From Janthinobacterium sp. (GTDB lineage: Bacteria > Pseudomonadota > Gammaproteobacteria > Burkholderiales > Burkholderiaceae_D), in the NCBI GenBank assembly GCA_003133225.1, contig PKWL01000072.1, positions 62,001 to 126,000 of the forward strand: a stretch of 64,000 nucleotides of DNA, given 5' to 3'. A model generated the notes under the pieces. It had not been told where the DNA came from, did no database searches, and was given only the letters and a program-made list of their open reading frames with translations. Of this stretch, positions 28,059 through 37,060 are shown piece by piece. The position numbers were made by a program, and so were the translations under genes. Within the stretch, counting starts at the first letter, position 1; each line of letters begins with the position of its first letter.

Positions 28059-29924
28059 ATGTCCATCGATGTCGCTGCAGCCCGTCACGTTGCCGCCGTC
28101 CTATTGTGCTCGCTCGCATGGTGCGGCGCGCAGTCGCGCGACACCGGCACCGATCCCTCGCTCATCATCGAAAAATATGCGCAGTCCTATGTGGTCAACG
28201 TGGACGGCAGTTACACGCTGACGGTGGACGAGGTGCGCAGCATCGCCCTTGAGCGCGCGATCCAGCCGCACAGCCAATCCTATATCTCCTACAACCGGAC
28301 CTTAGACAAGGTCAGTCAGGTCGAGGCCTATACCGAAAAACCGGATGGACGGCGGATTTTGGTTAGTGCCGACCAGATCAAGGACCAGCAGGAAGCCGCG
28401 TCGGCGGACGCGCCCATGTTCCAAGACACACGGGTCAAGGTGGTGGTGTTTCCCGATGTCGGCCTCGGCGACCGCCTCGTGCTCCATTACGTGCTGAACC
28501 GTGCCAGCGCCCTGTTTCCCGGACAATTCGAGGATTTGTCCTCGTCCCAGTTTTATCAAAACAAACAATTTAGCCTCAGCTACGACCTGCCGGCAGGCAT
28601 GCCACTGTACGCGGATGCGGTCGGCTTTAAGGCAGTTGCCGTTACCAGCGCGCCGGGACGGCGGCGTTACCGCTGGGATTATGAAGCAGGCGAAAACAAG
28701 CGCATTGAAACGGAATCGGTCAGTTACCTCGACTACGGCAAGCGCCTGGCCGTATCCACCTTCGCCGACTATGGTGCGTTTGCCCGGGCCTTTCAGGCGC
28801 GCGCCCGAGACCAGGCCAGTGCGACGCCCCAGATCACGCAACTGGCGCAGCAATTGACGGCAAGCTTGCCCACGGCGCGCGCCAAGGCCTTCGCTTTGAG
28901 CGACTGGGTGCGCAAAAACATCCGTTACGTCGGCGTCTACATCGGCCCCGGCGGGGTGGTGCCCCACCCCGCCGCCACGGTGCTGGACAACCGCTACGGT
29001 GACTGCAAGGACCATTCCGTCCTGCTCGAGGCGATGCTAGGCGCCGTCGGCATCGACAGCAGTGGCGCCTTGATTAATAGCGGCAACGTGTACCGGCTGC
29101 CGCGTACGCCCACCTTGGGTATCTTCACGCACATGATCACCTACGTGCCAAGCTTGAACCTGTATCTCGATTCGACCGCCGACGCCATCGCGGCCGGGTA
29201 TCTGCCGGCCCAAGACTTGGGCAAGCCGGTGCTCTTGACCAAATCGGGCCAGTTAGCGCGCACCCCCCCGTCCCAGAATGAACGCAATAAAAATGCGATC
29301 GAGTTCCGGATCAGCAAGAGCGGCATGACCAAGTTCCGGGTCACCAAGACGAAGGCCGGCGCCAATGCCGAGCCCTATCGGCAGGCAATCCGTGACACCA
29401 AGCAAGCCGACCGTGACCTGTTTGTCGAGCGCATGCTGCAAAGCATCGGGCAAAGGGGCTTTGGTGCGTTCGACCCGGGACGATTGAACGGCACCGGTGA
29501 CGAATACCAGATGGTCTTCGCCGGGGTCAGCGAAAACTTCGCCAACTTGCCCGGCCCGACCGGGATCGGCACCTCATATGGTTTTTGGGACGGCATCTCC
29601 GAGACCATGTTTGCCTTGGCGCAAGAAAAAGAACGGACCCAGAACTTTATTTGCACGGCCCTCGAGAACGAAGAGGAAGTGGGCTTCAAGTTCGCTCCCG
29701 GCGTGAAGATTCTGGCGGTGCCGAAAAAACTGATCTTGCATGATGCTCATTTTGATTACCGGGCCGAATACGTGCGCAAAGGAAATCTCGTGACGGTACG
29801 GCGCCATGTCACATACCGCCCCGACAGCATGGTCTGCACTCCGGCCGATTTCAAGCGCATGCGCAATCTGGTCGACCGCGCCATCCGCGACTTAAAAAAC
29901 CAGATCATCGTGCAGGCTCGGTAA
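28059..29924 (+). CDS. Secreted DUF3857 and transglutaminase-like domain protein
   Basis: 621 residues. An N-terminal signal-like hydrophobic stretch (about 8-25) is followed by a DUF3857 beta domain (about 35-220) and a transglutaminase-core domain. The core's catalytic triad looks intact: Cys316 in RYGDCKDHS, His358 in IFTHMITY and Asp371 in LYLDSTAD. The C-terminal 220 residues form a further unassigned region. Such proteins are thought to be periplasmic peptidases or cross-linkers; no substrate is known. The ATG at 28059, with an AGGA Shine-Dalgarno, was preferred over an earlier start at 27987. It lies between pth and ychF, genes that are usually neighbours, so it may be a local insertion. 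Confidence 0.85.
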   Translation: MSIDVAAARHVAAVLLCSLAWCGAQSRDTGTDPSLIIEKYAQSYVVNVDGSYTLTVDEVRSIALERAIQPHSQSYISYNRTLDKVSQVEAYTEKPDGRRILVSADQIKDQQEAASADAPMFQDTRVKVVVFPDVGLGDRLVLHYVLNRASALFPGQFEDLSSSQFYQNKQFSLSYDLPAGMPLYADAVGFKAVAVTSAPGRRRYRWDYEAGENKRIETESVSYLDYGKRLAVSTFADYGAFARAFQARARDQASATPQITQLAQQLTASLPTARAKAFALSDWVRKNIRYVGVYIGPGGVVPHPAATVLDNRYGDCKDHSVLLEAMLGAVGIDSSGALINSGNVYRLPRTPTLGIFTHMITYVPSLNLYLDSTADAIAAGYLPAQDLGKPVLLTKSGQLARTPPSQNERNKNAIEFRISKSGMTKFRVTKTKAGANAEPYRQAIRDTKQADRDLFVERMLQSIGQRGFGAFDPGRLNGTGDEYQMVFAGVSENFANLPGPTGIGTSYGFWDGISETMFALAQEKERTQNFICTALENEEEVGFKFAPGVKILAVPKKLILHDAHFDYRAEYVRKGNLVTVRRHVTYRPDSMVCTPADFKRMRNLVDRAIRDLKNQIIVQAR

Positions 29925-29946
29925 GATGGTCGCCAGCGGCCATAGT

Positions 29947-30531
29947 CTAGGCGGTATGCAGTTCCATGATGGCGGCGTCGAATTTGCCTTCGCAAACGAG
30001 TGGCAGCACACTTAGGCTCTTGTCGATGGCTTGCTCGATCAAGCTTAGCTCTTCCCGGCGCGGCCGGTGCAACACGAAGTCCGCCACCGCCTGCTGCGAA
30101 CCGTGCGCGCGCGGATGGCCGATGCCGAGGCGCAAGCGCCAATAATCCTGGCTGCCGAGGGCGGCGGTGATGTCCTTGAGGCCATTGTGCCCGGCTGCGG
30201 AACCGCCTTTTTTCAACTTGGCGATGCCGGGCGCCAGATCGAGCTCGTCGTGCACCACCAGCACTTCGTCCGGTGCGATCTTGTAGAAGCGGGCCAAGGC
30301 ACCGACGGCTTGGCCGGAACGGTTCATGAAGGTCTGCGGTTCGAGCAGCCATACGTCCTGCTTGGCGATCACGGTTTTGGCGAGCAGTGCATTAAAGCGC
30401 GATTCGCGCTGCAATAGAGTCCCGCCCAAGCTGTGGGCGAGATTGTCGACCAGCCAGAAGCCGGCGTTGTGACGCGTTTGTTCGTATTCGGGGCCGGGAT
30501 TGCCGAGGCCGACGATAAGGCGAATGGACAT
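29947..30531 (-). CDS. pth: Pth, peptidyl-tRNA hydrolase
   Basis: 194 residues. The N-terminal [24 protein letters not shown] contains the conserved Asn and catalytic His of bacterial Pth, and the [10 protein letters not shown] and VVHDELDL motifs follow, with GHNGLKDI near residue 115. It releases peptides from prematurely dropped peptidyl-tRNA, an essential recycling step. It follows rplY after a spacer with a strong hairpin, within the conserved lolB-ispE-tRNA-prs-rplY-pth order, and converges with the DUF3857 gene. Confidence 0.96.
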   Translation of the reverse strand: MSIRLIVGLGNPGPEYEQTRHNAGFWLVDNLAHSLGGTLLQRESRFNALLAKTVIAKQDVWLLEPQTFMNRSGQAVGALARFYKIAPDEVLVVHDELDLAPGIAKLKKGGSAAGHNGLKDITAALGSQDYWRLRLGIGHPRAHGSQQAVADFVLHRPRREELSLIEQAIDKSLSVLPLVCEGKFDAAIMELHTA

Positions 30532-30620
30532 GACGTTCTGAAAGTGGGTAAAGCTTGATTATCGCGGAAAATGGACACGCGGCGTGGCAACAGGAAGCCG
30601 CCGTGCGGTTTCCCGTTGCG

Positions 30621-30643
30621 CCCGTGACCGTTGCGGTCACGGG
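30621..30643 (-). terminator. Perfect hairpin between rplY and pth
   Basis: CCCGTGACCG (30621-30630) pairs with 30634-30643 around a 3-base loop, starting 8 bases after the rplY stop on the minus strand. No T-run follows, so it could attenuate, process or protect the rplY message while still allowing pth transcription. Confidence 0.5.
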
Positions 30644-30650
30644 ACGACTA

Positions 30651-31331
30651 TTACTTCTTGGCAGCCGGCTTGGCTTTTGCGGCAGGAGCGGCAGCAGCAG
30701 GAGCAGCAGCAGGAGCGGCGCCGGCAGCAGGAGCGGCGGCAGCGTCGGCCTCGGCCTCTTCGGCGGCAACATGACCGGCCGGCACCGAGGCCGTAGCCAC
30801 GGTTTGATTGGTGCCATGGGCGATGGCGGTCACACCTTCAGGCAGTACCAGGTTAGCCAAATGGATCGAGTGTCCGACATCGATGTCGGCCAGATCCACG
30901 GTGATGAATTCGGGCAGTTTGCCTGGCAGGCAGGAAACTTCGATTTCCGACATCACATGGCTGATGATCGCAGCATGCAATTTCACAGCCGGCGAGACGT
31001 CGGCATTGATGAAATGCAAAGCGACTTTCATGCGAATCGGTTGTTCGGCGTGGACGCGCTGAAAATCCACGTGCAGCACCAATTGCTTGAACGCGTGGAC
31101 TTGGAAGTCGCGCAGCAGAACTTGCTGACTAACGCCATCGATTTCCAAGTTGAGGATCGACGAGTGGAAGGCTTCTTTTTTCAAGGCGTGGTACAGCGCG
31201 TTGTGGTCCAGCGAGATGGTTGCAGGCGCTTCCGTGCCACCGTAGATGATGCCCGGCGTTTGCCCGGCGATACGCAGGCGGCGGCTCGCTCCGGTCCCCT
31301 GCAGCGTGCGTTTAAATGCGATAACTTTCAT
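30651..31331 (-). CDS. rplY: Ribosomal protein bL25 (long, general-stress CTC type)
   Basis: 226 residues, the long TL5/CTC form rather than the 94-residue E. coli L25. The 5S-rRNA-binding domain (about 1-95) starts [20 protein letters not shown] with the IIYGGTEAP turn. The second beta domain follows (about 100-190), and then a 35-residue low-complexity Ala/Pro/Lys tail. It binds 5S rRNA on the large ribosomal subunit. I chose the ATG at 31331; upstream in-frame sequence belongs to the prs-rplY spacer. It lies in the prs-rplY-pth run. Confidence 0.95.
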   Translation of the reverse strand: MKVIAFKRTLQGTGASRRLRIAGQTPGIIYGGTEAPATISLDHNALYHALKKEAFHSSILNLEIDGVSQQVLLRDFQVHAFKQLVLHVDFQRVHAEQPIRMKVALHFINADVSPAVKLHAAIISHVMSEIEVSCLPGKLPEFITVDLADIDVGHSIHLANLVLPEGVTAIAHGTNQTVATASVPAGHVAAEEAEADAAAAPAAGAAPAAAPAAAAPAAKAKPAAKK

Positions 31332-31439
31332 GTGTTGCTCCAAAAAAAACAAGGCTTGCGCCATGCGTGGTGAAAACCCCCGCGACCAGGGGCCTTCGAG
31401 ATTGCGCGCAGCAGCTGCTGCGCTCAAGAAAATCGGAAA

Positions 31440-31468
31440 GGCGGCGCCGGAAAAAACACGGCGCCGCC
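31440..31468 (-). terminator. Hairpin between prs and rplY, possible attenuator or terminator
   Basis: GGCGGCGCCG (31440-31449) pairs perfectly with 31459-31468 around a 9-base A-rich loop, 27 bases past the prs stop. Only a short TTTCC follows on the minus strand, so termination is likely partial. Confidence 0.45.
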
Positions 31469-31495
31469 GAAATTGCCGTGCAACGTGGGGCAGCC

Positions 31496-32446
31496 TTAGT
31501 CGATGAACAGCGACATCACCGAGTCGCCCTTGACGATGCGCTTGAAAGTTTCGGCCAAGAGCGGCGCGGCTGTCAGCTGGCGGATCTTGACGCAGGCCAG
31601 GCCCGCTTGCGACAGAGGAATGGTGTCGGTCACCACCAACTCGTCGAGCGGCGACGAGGTAATGCGCTCGATTGCCGAACCGGACAGCACCGCGTGCGTG
31701 CAATACGCTACCACTTTTTTGGCGCCGCGCTCCTTTAATACTTCCGCCGCCTTGGTCAAGGTGCCGGCCGTGTCGACCATGTCATCCATGATCACGCAAT
31801 TGCGCCCTTCGACTGCGCCGATGATGTTCATCACTTCCGACTCGTTCGCTTTAGGACGGCGTTTGTCGATGATGGCTAAGCCGCAGTCCAAGCGTTTGGC
31901 CAGGGCGCGGGCGCGCACCACGCCGCCAATGTCGGGCGATACGACCAGCAAATCTTGGTAGTTCTTCTTTTGCAAGTCGCTTAGCAAGATCGGCGATGCG
32001 TAAATATTATCGACCGGAATGTCGAAGAAACCCTGGATCTGATCCGCGTGCAAGTCCATGATCAGGACGCGCTCGACGCCGGCTTCTTCCAAGATGTTGG
32101 CGACTACTTTGGCCGAGATCGCCACGCGCGCCGAACGCGGTCGGCGATCTTGGCGCGCATAACCGTAATAGGGTATGGCAGCTGTGATGCGACCGGCGGA
32201 AGCGCGTTTCAACGCGTCGACCATCAAGATCAGTTCCATCAGATTGTCATTGGTCGGCGCGCACGTCGATTGCAAAACAAAGACATCCTTACCGCGCACG
32301 TTTTCATTAATTTCGACCGTCACTTCGCCGTCAGAAAATTTTGAAACGTCTGCTTTACCGAGAGGAATGCCGAGATTTTTTACGACCCCCGCTGCCAACG
32401 CCGGATTCGCGTTGCCGGTAAAAACCATCAGGTTTTCATAAGCCAT
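31496..32446 (-). CDS. prs: Prs, ribose-phosphate pyrophosphokinase
   Basis: 316 residues, the class I PRPP synthetase length. It shows the N-terminal [16 protein letters not shown], the flexible loop [17 protein letters not shown], the [16 protein letters not shown] segment and the PRPP-binding loop [17 protein letters not shown]. It makes PRPP from ribose 5-phosphate and ATP for nucleotide, His and Trp synthesis. An AGGA Shine-Dalgarno lies about 8 bases before the ATG. It follows the tRNA-Gln gene by about 180 bases on the same strand, so the tRNA and prs may share a primary transcript. Confidence 0.96.
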   Translation of the reverse strand: MAYENLMVFTGNANPALAAGVVKNLGIPLGKADVSKFSDGEVTVEINENVRGKDVFVLQSTCAPTNDNLMELILMVDALKRASAGRITAAIPYYGYARQDRRPRSARVAISAKVVANILEEAGVERVLIMDLHADQIQGFFDIPVDNIYASPILLSDLQKKNYQDLLVVSPDIGGVVRARALAKRLDCGLAIIDKRRPKANESEVMNIIGAVEGRNCVIMDDMVDTAGTLTKAAEVLKERGAKKVVAYCTHAVLSGSAIERITSSPLDELVVTDTIPLSQAGLACVKIRQLTAAPLLAETFKRIVKGDSVMSLFID

Positions 32447-32624
32447 TCGAGGTCCTAAGAAGTACTCATTGAGATCTTTGAAGAGTCAAGCCGAACCGGG
32501 GGTTTGGCGTGGCGCTCTATGTAAGATGGTCCGCTGCGCGGAGGCATCAATCCTGCCCTGACTGGACGCTTCGCATCGACAGATCTTGTTTGCAGGAGGC
32601 GCCTGCAGACCTTGGGGAAACGAA

Positions 32625-32701
32625 TGGCAGGGGAAGAAGGACTCGAACCTTCGGATGCTGGAATCAAAATCCAGTGCCTTAACCAACTTGGCGATTCCCC
32701 T
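32625..32701 (-). tRNA. tRNA-Gln (anticodon TTG)
   Basis: A 77-base cloverleaf on the minus strand: a 7-bp acceptor stem AGGGGAA/TTCCCCT, D-arm, anticodon stem CTGGA/TCCAG enclosing TTTTGAT (anticodon TTG), and T-arm with GGTTCGAGTCC. A discriminator G and an encoded CCA (32627-32625) follow. The position between ispE and prs is the usual betaproteobacterial location of this tRNA gene. Confidence 0.97.
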
Positions 32702-32781
32702 ACGCAACTGGCGGCTTGCCGTCACCTTGACCGATATCTTATCGTCAAATGGAACGCCAAGCCAAATTTTTTTATTCCAAG

Positions 32782-33663
32782 TTACAACATTTGCGCGAGC
32801 GGATGGCAAGGCAGCGCCTTCGCTTTCCAGGCAGTCCACATCGCGGGCACATCCCTTAACACCGCATCGGCCTCTTCCTCACTGGAAAACGCGCAAAACA
32901 CACAAGCGCCGGAACCCGTCATGCGCGCGGCACCGCGCTCGCCCAGCCATTTTATCGCCTCTGCTACTGGCGGAAAGAGCCGGCTCGCCACACGCTGTAA
33001 ATCGTTCTTACCAAACCCGCCCAAATGATGTTTTGTGAGGTGGCTGGAAAAGTCCGTTATTTTGACGGGTTTCGTATCCCTTGTCAAATCTTCTGCGCAA
33101 AATATCAGGGCAGTGGGGACCGCAACGCCCGGCTCGACGATGACATACCAGCATTTTGGGGCCGCTACGGGCAATAAGGCTTCGCCGATGCCCTCGGCAA
33201 AAGCCGTTTGTCCAAAAATAAAAAACGGAATATCGGCGCCCAGCGTCAAGCCGAGTGCCATCAATTGCGCGCGCGTTAAGCCGGCCTGCCACAGGTGATT
33301 TAACACCATCAAAGTGGTGGCGGCGTCCGATGAGCCGCCTCCCAAGCCGCCGCCCATTGGCACATGCTTATCGATCGCGATATCGACCCCGGGCGGCGGC
33401 GGGCAGCCGCGGCGCACCACTTCGGCTTGCAACAGGCGGGCGGCGCGCACCGTCAAGTCCTGCTGCTCGGGCACACCGGCAACTGGCGTCGTGCGGCGGA
33501 TCATATGGTCGCCGCGCAGCTGAAAATGGAGCATATCGCTATGCTCGATCAGCTGGAACACGGTTTGCAGAACGTGATAACCGTCCGCGCGGCGGCCATT
33601 GATGTGCAAAAACAAGTTCAGCTTGGCCGGCGCCGGGCAATGGTTCAAGCTGGCCAGTTTCAT
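32782..33663 (-). CDS. ispE: IspE, 4-diphosphocytidyl-2-C-methyl-D-erythritol kinase
   Basis: 293 residues, a GHMP kinase. The N-terminal CPAPAKLNLFLHINGRRADGYH is the IspE start with the substrate-binding Lys; the glycine-rich phosphate loop PMGGGLGGGSSDAATTLM is at about 98-115; and the C-terminal RMTGSGACVFCAF closes the ATP site. It catalyses the fourth step of the non-mevalonate isoprenoid pathway, feeding among others the polyprenyl chains used by the ubi genes in this window. Its ATG overlaps the lolB stop as ATGA, the common lolB-ispE coupling. Confidence 0.95.
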   Translation of the reverse strand: MKLASLNHCPAPAKLNLFLHINGRRADGYHVLQTVFQLIEHSDMLHFQLRGDHMIRRTTPVAGVPEQQDLTVRAARLLQAEVVRRGCPPPPGVDIAIDKHVPMGGGLGGGSSDAATTLMVLNHLWQAGLTRAQLMALGLTLGADIPFFIFGQTAFAEGIGEALLPVAAPKCWYVIVEPGVAVPTALIFCAEDLTRDTKPVKITDFSSHLTKHHLGGFGKNDLQRVASRLFPPVAEAIKWLGERGAARMTGSGACVFCAFSSEEEADAVLRDVPAMWTAWKAKALPCHPLAQML

Positions 33664-34259
33664 GGTTGTGTTTGCTCGTCAATGACGATGCGAATGGCAA
33701 CCTGGTCCGCTTGGGGACTGGCGCTGCGTTCAGCATCGATCCGTTTTGGCCGCAGCGACGTCGCCGCGTCGTCCTGCCACGACACATAACTGAGGTGCCA
33801 GCCGTCGCGCGTGGTGACACTGGTGCGCTGCGGGCTCGCGATAAAACGGCCGCCGTCGGCGGCCATGGCATATCCTTGCAGCCAATCGCGCAAACCCGAC
33901 ACCGGCAAAGGCCAGCCCAAAGCTTGCGCGCTGAGCGTGTCGATATCAGCGGCCGCCCTGGTGCGCCCGTTGCCTTGCGTCAAAGTGGCCTCGGTGGGCG
34001 TAATGGCGATGGTGGCGATGGTCTGGCCCAGGGGCGAGGCCAAAGTGACGTCGGTTCGGTCGCCACTTTGCTGCCAGGTGAATTTGCCTGACAGCGATTC
34101 GCCTTTGCCGTCCTTCTGGTAAGCCACCGAGAGCCGGCCGGACAGCCCGATCGTGTCACGGTAAGGCGCCATCTGGCGCGACGAGGGCGCCACGGCCGAG
34201 CTTGCACAGGCGGCCAAAAGCGCGCCCATCAAGGAAATGAGGAAGATTGTTTTTGCCAT
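33660..34259 (-). CDS. lolB: LolB, outer-membrane lipoprotein insertion receptor
   Basis: 199 residues with a lipoprotein signal peptide and lipobox (GALLAACASS, cleavage before Cys18). The mature part starts with YRDTIGLSGRLSVAYQKDGKGESLSGKFTWQQ, the standard LolB strand pattern, and it includes a PVSGLRDWLQG segment. LolB takes lipoproteins from LolA and inserts them into the outer membrane. It lies between the TPR lipoprotein gene and ispE. On the minus strand a TATAAT (34274-34269) lies about 10 bases before the start codon, so the transcript may be almost leaderless, but no good -35 accompanies it. Confidence 0.93.
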   Translation of the reverse strand: MAKTIFLISLMGALLAACASSAVAPSSRQMAPYRDTIGLSGRLSVAYQKDGKGESLSGKFTWQQSGDRTDVTLASPLGQTIATIAITPTEATLTQGNGRTRAAADIDTLSAQALGWPLPVSGLRDWLQGYAMAADGGRFIASPQRTSVTTRDGWHLSYVSWQDDAATSLRPKRIDAERSASPQADQVAIRIVIDEQTQP

Positions 34260-34321
34260 GATTTGAACATTATAGGAGCTAAGAGTGCGGGGAACCCGCC
34301 CCGGCCTTGCGGGAGCGGCAC

Positions 34322-36073
34322 CTACAAGCTCAAATTCAGGCGCATCAGCATACCCTTTAAGGAATCATTTTTAGGGTCTTTGTCCTTCGCTTCGCGCCAT
34401 AATTTTTTAGCGTCCGTCCGGTCGCCCTTTTGCCACAGCACTTCGCCCAAATGCACGGCGATGTCGGGATCACTGCGCAGGGCATACGCGCGCCGCAACA
34501 ACTCTTCGGCCTGCTGTAAATGGCCCATCCGGAACTGCACCCAACCCATGCTATCGATGATGAAAGGATCATCGGGCGCCATCTTCAAGGCTTTTTCGAT
34601 CAGCTTGTAGGCCTCCGGCAAACGGATATTACGTTCGGCGAAAGAGTAACCTAGGGCGTTATAGGCCTGCTGATTGTCCGGCGACTGCGCGATCACTGCC
34701 CGCAGGCTTTTTTCCATGACGTCCATCTTGCCTAACTTTTCTGCCGCCAGAGCAAAATCGTAAAGCAGTTCCGTGTTGCCCGGAAAGCGCTTGAGGCCGT
34801 TTTCCAAAACCGTATAGGCGCTCGGGCCGTAACCGGCGTCGCGCAAAATCTGAGCGTCCGCCAGCAAGATCTGGGTTTGCTCGCCGCTGTCGGTGGTTTG
34901 CGTCTGCGCCAGCACGGCGCGCCCGCCATCCACATCGCCGCGCTTGGCAAACAACTGGGCGCGCCGGATGCGCGCGCTAAACAATGCCTGCGGATCGCTG
35001 TCATCTATTTTGTCGAGCCAGGCGAGAGCGCCAGGGACGTCGCCCCGATCTTCCGCCAGCTGGGACAGGAGAGCGAGCACTTTGGACGGGTCGCGCTCAT
35101 CGTTCGGATGCTGATCTAGAATGGCCAGAAATTTCTTGAAATAAGACTCGGCCCCTGGCGTGTCATTAAGCTGCATCGACAAGATGCCCAGCGCATACAG
35201 GGTCGCCAGATTGTCGGGCTGTCCCTTGAGCAGGTAAAGAAATTGCTGGCGCGCCCCTTCATATTGCGCTTGCTCGATCAGGATGCGGGCATAGGCGGCA
35301 CGCACTTCGCGCGCGTCCGGATTTTTGGCCAGGAAATTCGTTAGCAATGCCGTCACCGCAGGCGCAGGCGACGTCGCTTGAGCCAGGGTCAAGACGGCCA
35401 GTTCGGAACGTGGATTGAAGGCTAGAGCTTGGCGCGCCTCCGCCACGGAGCGAGCCGCGTCGCCCTTGGCAAACGCGCCTTGCGCCAGCACCAAGTGCGT
35501 CTCTTGGGTGCTGCCGTAGGGTGCCAGTACCCGCTCTAGGACGGCGAAGGCGGCCGCCTTGTCCTTGGCGCGGCTCAGCAACTGCTGCATCTGGAACATG
35601 ACGACGCCGCGGGCGGCGGACGGGGTCGCCTGCAAGCGCTTGCTGAACACTTGTTCGGCCTCGTCTAGACTGTCGCCGAGCACCACAAAGCCAAGGAAAT
35701 ACTGGTTGGCTTCTTCCGAATCGGGCGCCAACTCGCGCCACAGTCGGACCGCGGCCAGCGCTTCGCCGCCCCGTTTGGCGGCCAGCGCTATTTCCAGGGC
35801 GCGGTGCGCGATGCGCGGGTCGCGCGTTTGCTGCGCCACGCCCATCAAGGTGACGTACGGACCCTGCCATTGGCCGCGCTTAAATTCAAGCTCGGCCTTG
35901 GTCAACTTGTAGAGCAAGTCAGCGCTCAAGACGACGTTCGGCAGCACTTCATCGGAGCTATCTGGCACGGGCGCTGGCACCGGGCCCGGCACGCGGGCAA
36001 GCGGGGCTTGCGGCCCCAAAGCGCACGCCGACAACACGGCCGACAGAGTTACAATGACGAAAGCGTTTTTCAA
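34322..36073 (-). CDS. TPR-repeat lipoprotein
   Basis: About 583 residues. A lipoprotein signal ([16 protein letters not shown]) is followed by a Pro-rich linker and then tetratricopeptide repeats across most of the chain; the last repeats (about 450-560) are the clearest, with [14 protein letters not shown] and [20 protein letters not shown] proteins of this type upstream of lolB-ispE are common in betaproteobacteria; they are periplasmic or outer-membrane scaffolds without a proven function. I chose the TTG at 36073 because it gives a proper signal peptide and has an AGGA Shine-Dalgarno six bases upstream, whereas the ATG at 36166 would put about 30 hydrophilic residues before it. Confidence 0.85.
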   Translation of the reverse strand: MKNAFVIVTLSAVLSACALGPQAPLARVPGPVPAPVPDSSDEVLPNVVLSADLLYKLTKAELEFKRGQWQGPYVTLMGVAQQTRDPRIAHRALEIALAAKRGGEALAAVRLWRELAPDSEEANQYFLGFVVLGDSLDEAEQVFSKRLQATPSAARGVVMFQMQQLLSRAKDKAAAFAVLERVLAPYGSTQETHLVLAQGAFAKGDAARSVAEARQALAFNPRSELAVLTLAQATSPAPAVTALLTNFLAKNPDAREVRAAYARILIEQAQYEGARQQFLYLLKGQPDNLATLYALGILSMQLNDTPGAESYFKKFLAILDQHPNDERDPSKVLALLSQLAEDRGDVPGALAWLDKIDDSDPQALFSARIRRAQLFAKRGDVDGGRAVLAQTQTTDSGEQTQILLADAQILRDAGYGPSAYTVLENGLKRFPGNTELLYDFALAAEKLGKMDVMEKSLRAVIAQSPDNQQAYNALGYSFAERNIRLPEAYKLIEKALKMAPDDPFIIDSMGWVQFRMGHLQQAEELLRRAYALRSDPDIAVHLGEVLWQKGDRTDAKKLWREAKDKDPKNDSLKGMLMRLNLSL

Positions 36074-36199
36074 AGGGCAATCCTGGCTGAACGGGCAATG
36101 AACGATTTTACGCCCAACGGATCGATTGCGTGCGCCTGTCATGTAACGAAGTATATTTGCGTCCAAAAGCGATGGTTTTACTTTTTTTGCGGGTCCGTC

Positions 36200-37033
36200 A
36201 TGCCTGAATTGCCTGAAGTTGAAGTGACCCGGCGCGGCCTAGCGCCCCACCTCGAAGGGCATGCCGTGCGCGCGGTGGTGCTGCGCCGCAATGGCCTGCG
36301 CTGGCCTTTCCCGCCCGACTTGGCGCAGCTGCTGGCGGGGCGCACCATCGGGCGCACCGGGCGCCGCGGCAAATACCTGTTGATCGGCTTCGAGCACGGC
36401 ACCCTCATCATCCATCTGGGGATGTCGGGCCACCTGCGCATGCTAGCGCCCGGCACGGAGGCGCAAAAACACGACCATTTCGATCTGGAGGTCGATGGCC
36501 CGGAGGGCCGCCGCATCTTACGCATGACGGATCCGCGCCGCTTCGGCGCCGTGTTGTGGCATGGCGCCGAGGAAGGCGCCGTCGACAATCACATCTTGCT
36601 GCGCCGACTCGGTGTCGAGCCGCTGGAAGCGCCGTTTTCCGGGCAACTGCTGTACCGGCAAAGCCGCAAGCGCAGCGCCGCCATCAAACAGGTGCTGATG
36701 GGCGGCGACCTGGTCGTCGGCGTCGGCAATATTTACTGCTCGGAAAGCCTGTTCCAGGCCGGCATCAACCCGAAAACCCCGGCCAACCGCATCGGGCTGG
36801 TCCGTTACGAGAGGCTAGCTAGCGCCATCCGCCTCGTTTTGGGCGCCGCCATTTTGCAAGGCGGCAGCACTTTGCGCGATTTTATTGGGGTCGATGGAGA
36901 ATCGGGCTATTTCCAGCAGTCATATTTCGTCTATGATCGTGCTGGCGTGCCCTGTCGCGTCTGCGGCGCCCCAGTGCGGCAGATCAAGCAGGGCCAGCGC
37001 TCGACTTTTTATTGCGTCAATTGCCAAACATGA
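36200..37033 (+). CDS. mutM: MutM (Fpg), formamidopyrimidine-DNA glycosylase
   Basis: 277 residues. The N-terminal [14 protein letters not shown] supplies the catalytic Pro2 and Glu3. The H2TH region follows, with the typical [16 protein letters not shown], and the C-terminal zinc finger has two CxxC pairs (CRVCGAP and CVNCQT). It excises 8-oxoguanine and ring-opened purines and cuts the strand by lyase action. It is the first gene of a mutM-dynamin-mutY run; mutM and mutY are the two glycosylases of the GO repair system. It is divergent from the TPR gene. Confidence 0.96.
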   Translation: MPELPEVEVTRRGLAPHLEGHAVRAVVLRRNGLRWPFPPDLAQLLAGRTIGRTGRRGKYLLIGFEHGTLIIHLGMSGHLRMLAPGTEAQKHDHFDLEVDGPEGRRILRMTDPRRFGAVLWHGAEEGAVDNHILLRRLGVEPLEAPFSGQLLYRQSRKRSAAIKQVLMGGDLVVGVGNIYCSESLFQAGINPKTPANRIGLVRYERLASAIRLVLGAAILQGGSTLRDFIGVDGESGYFQQSYFVYDRAGVPCRVCGAPVRQIKQGQRSTFYCVNCQT

Positions 37034-37060
37034 CGTTGCACGTTGCCGGAGACAAGCATC

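Noticed and set aside
30651-30760. Short Ala/Pro repeat DNA in the rplY 3' end as a possible minisatellite
   Set aside because: It encodes the usual low-complexity tail of long bL25 proteins and stays in frame.
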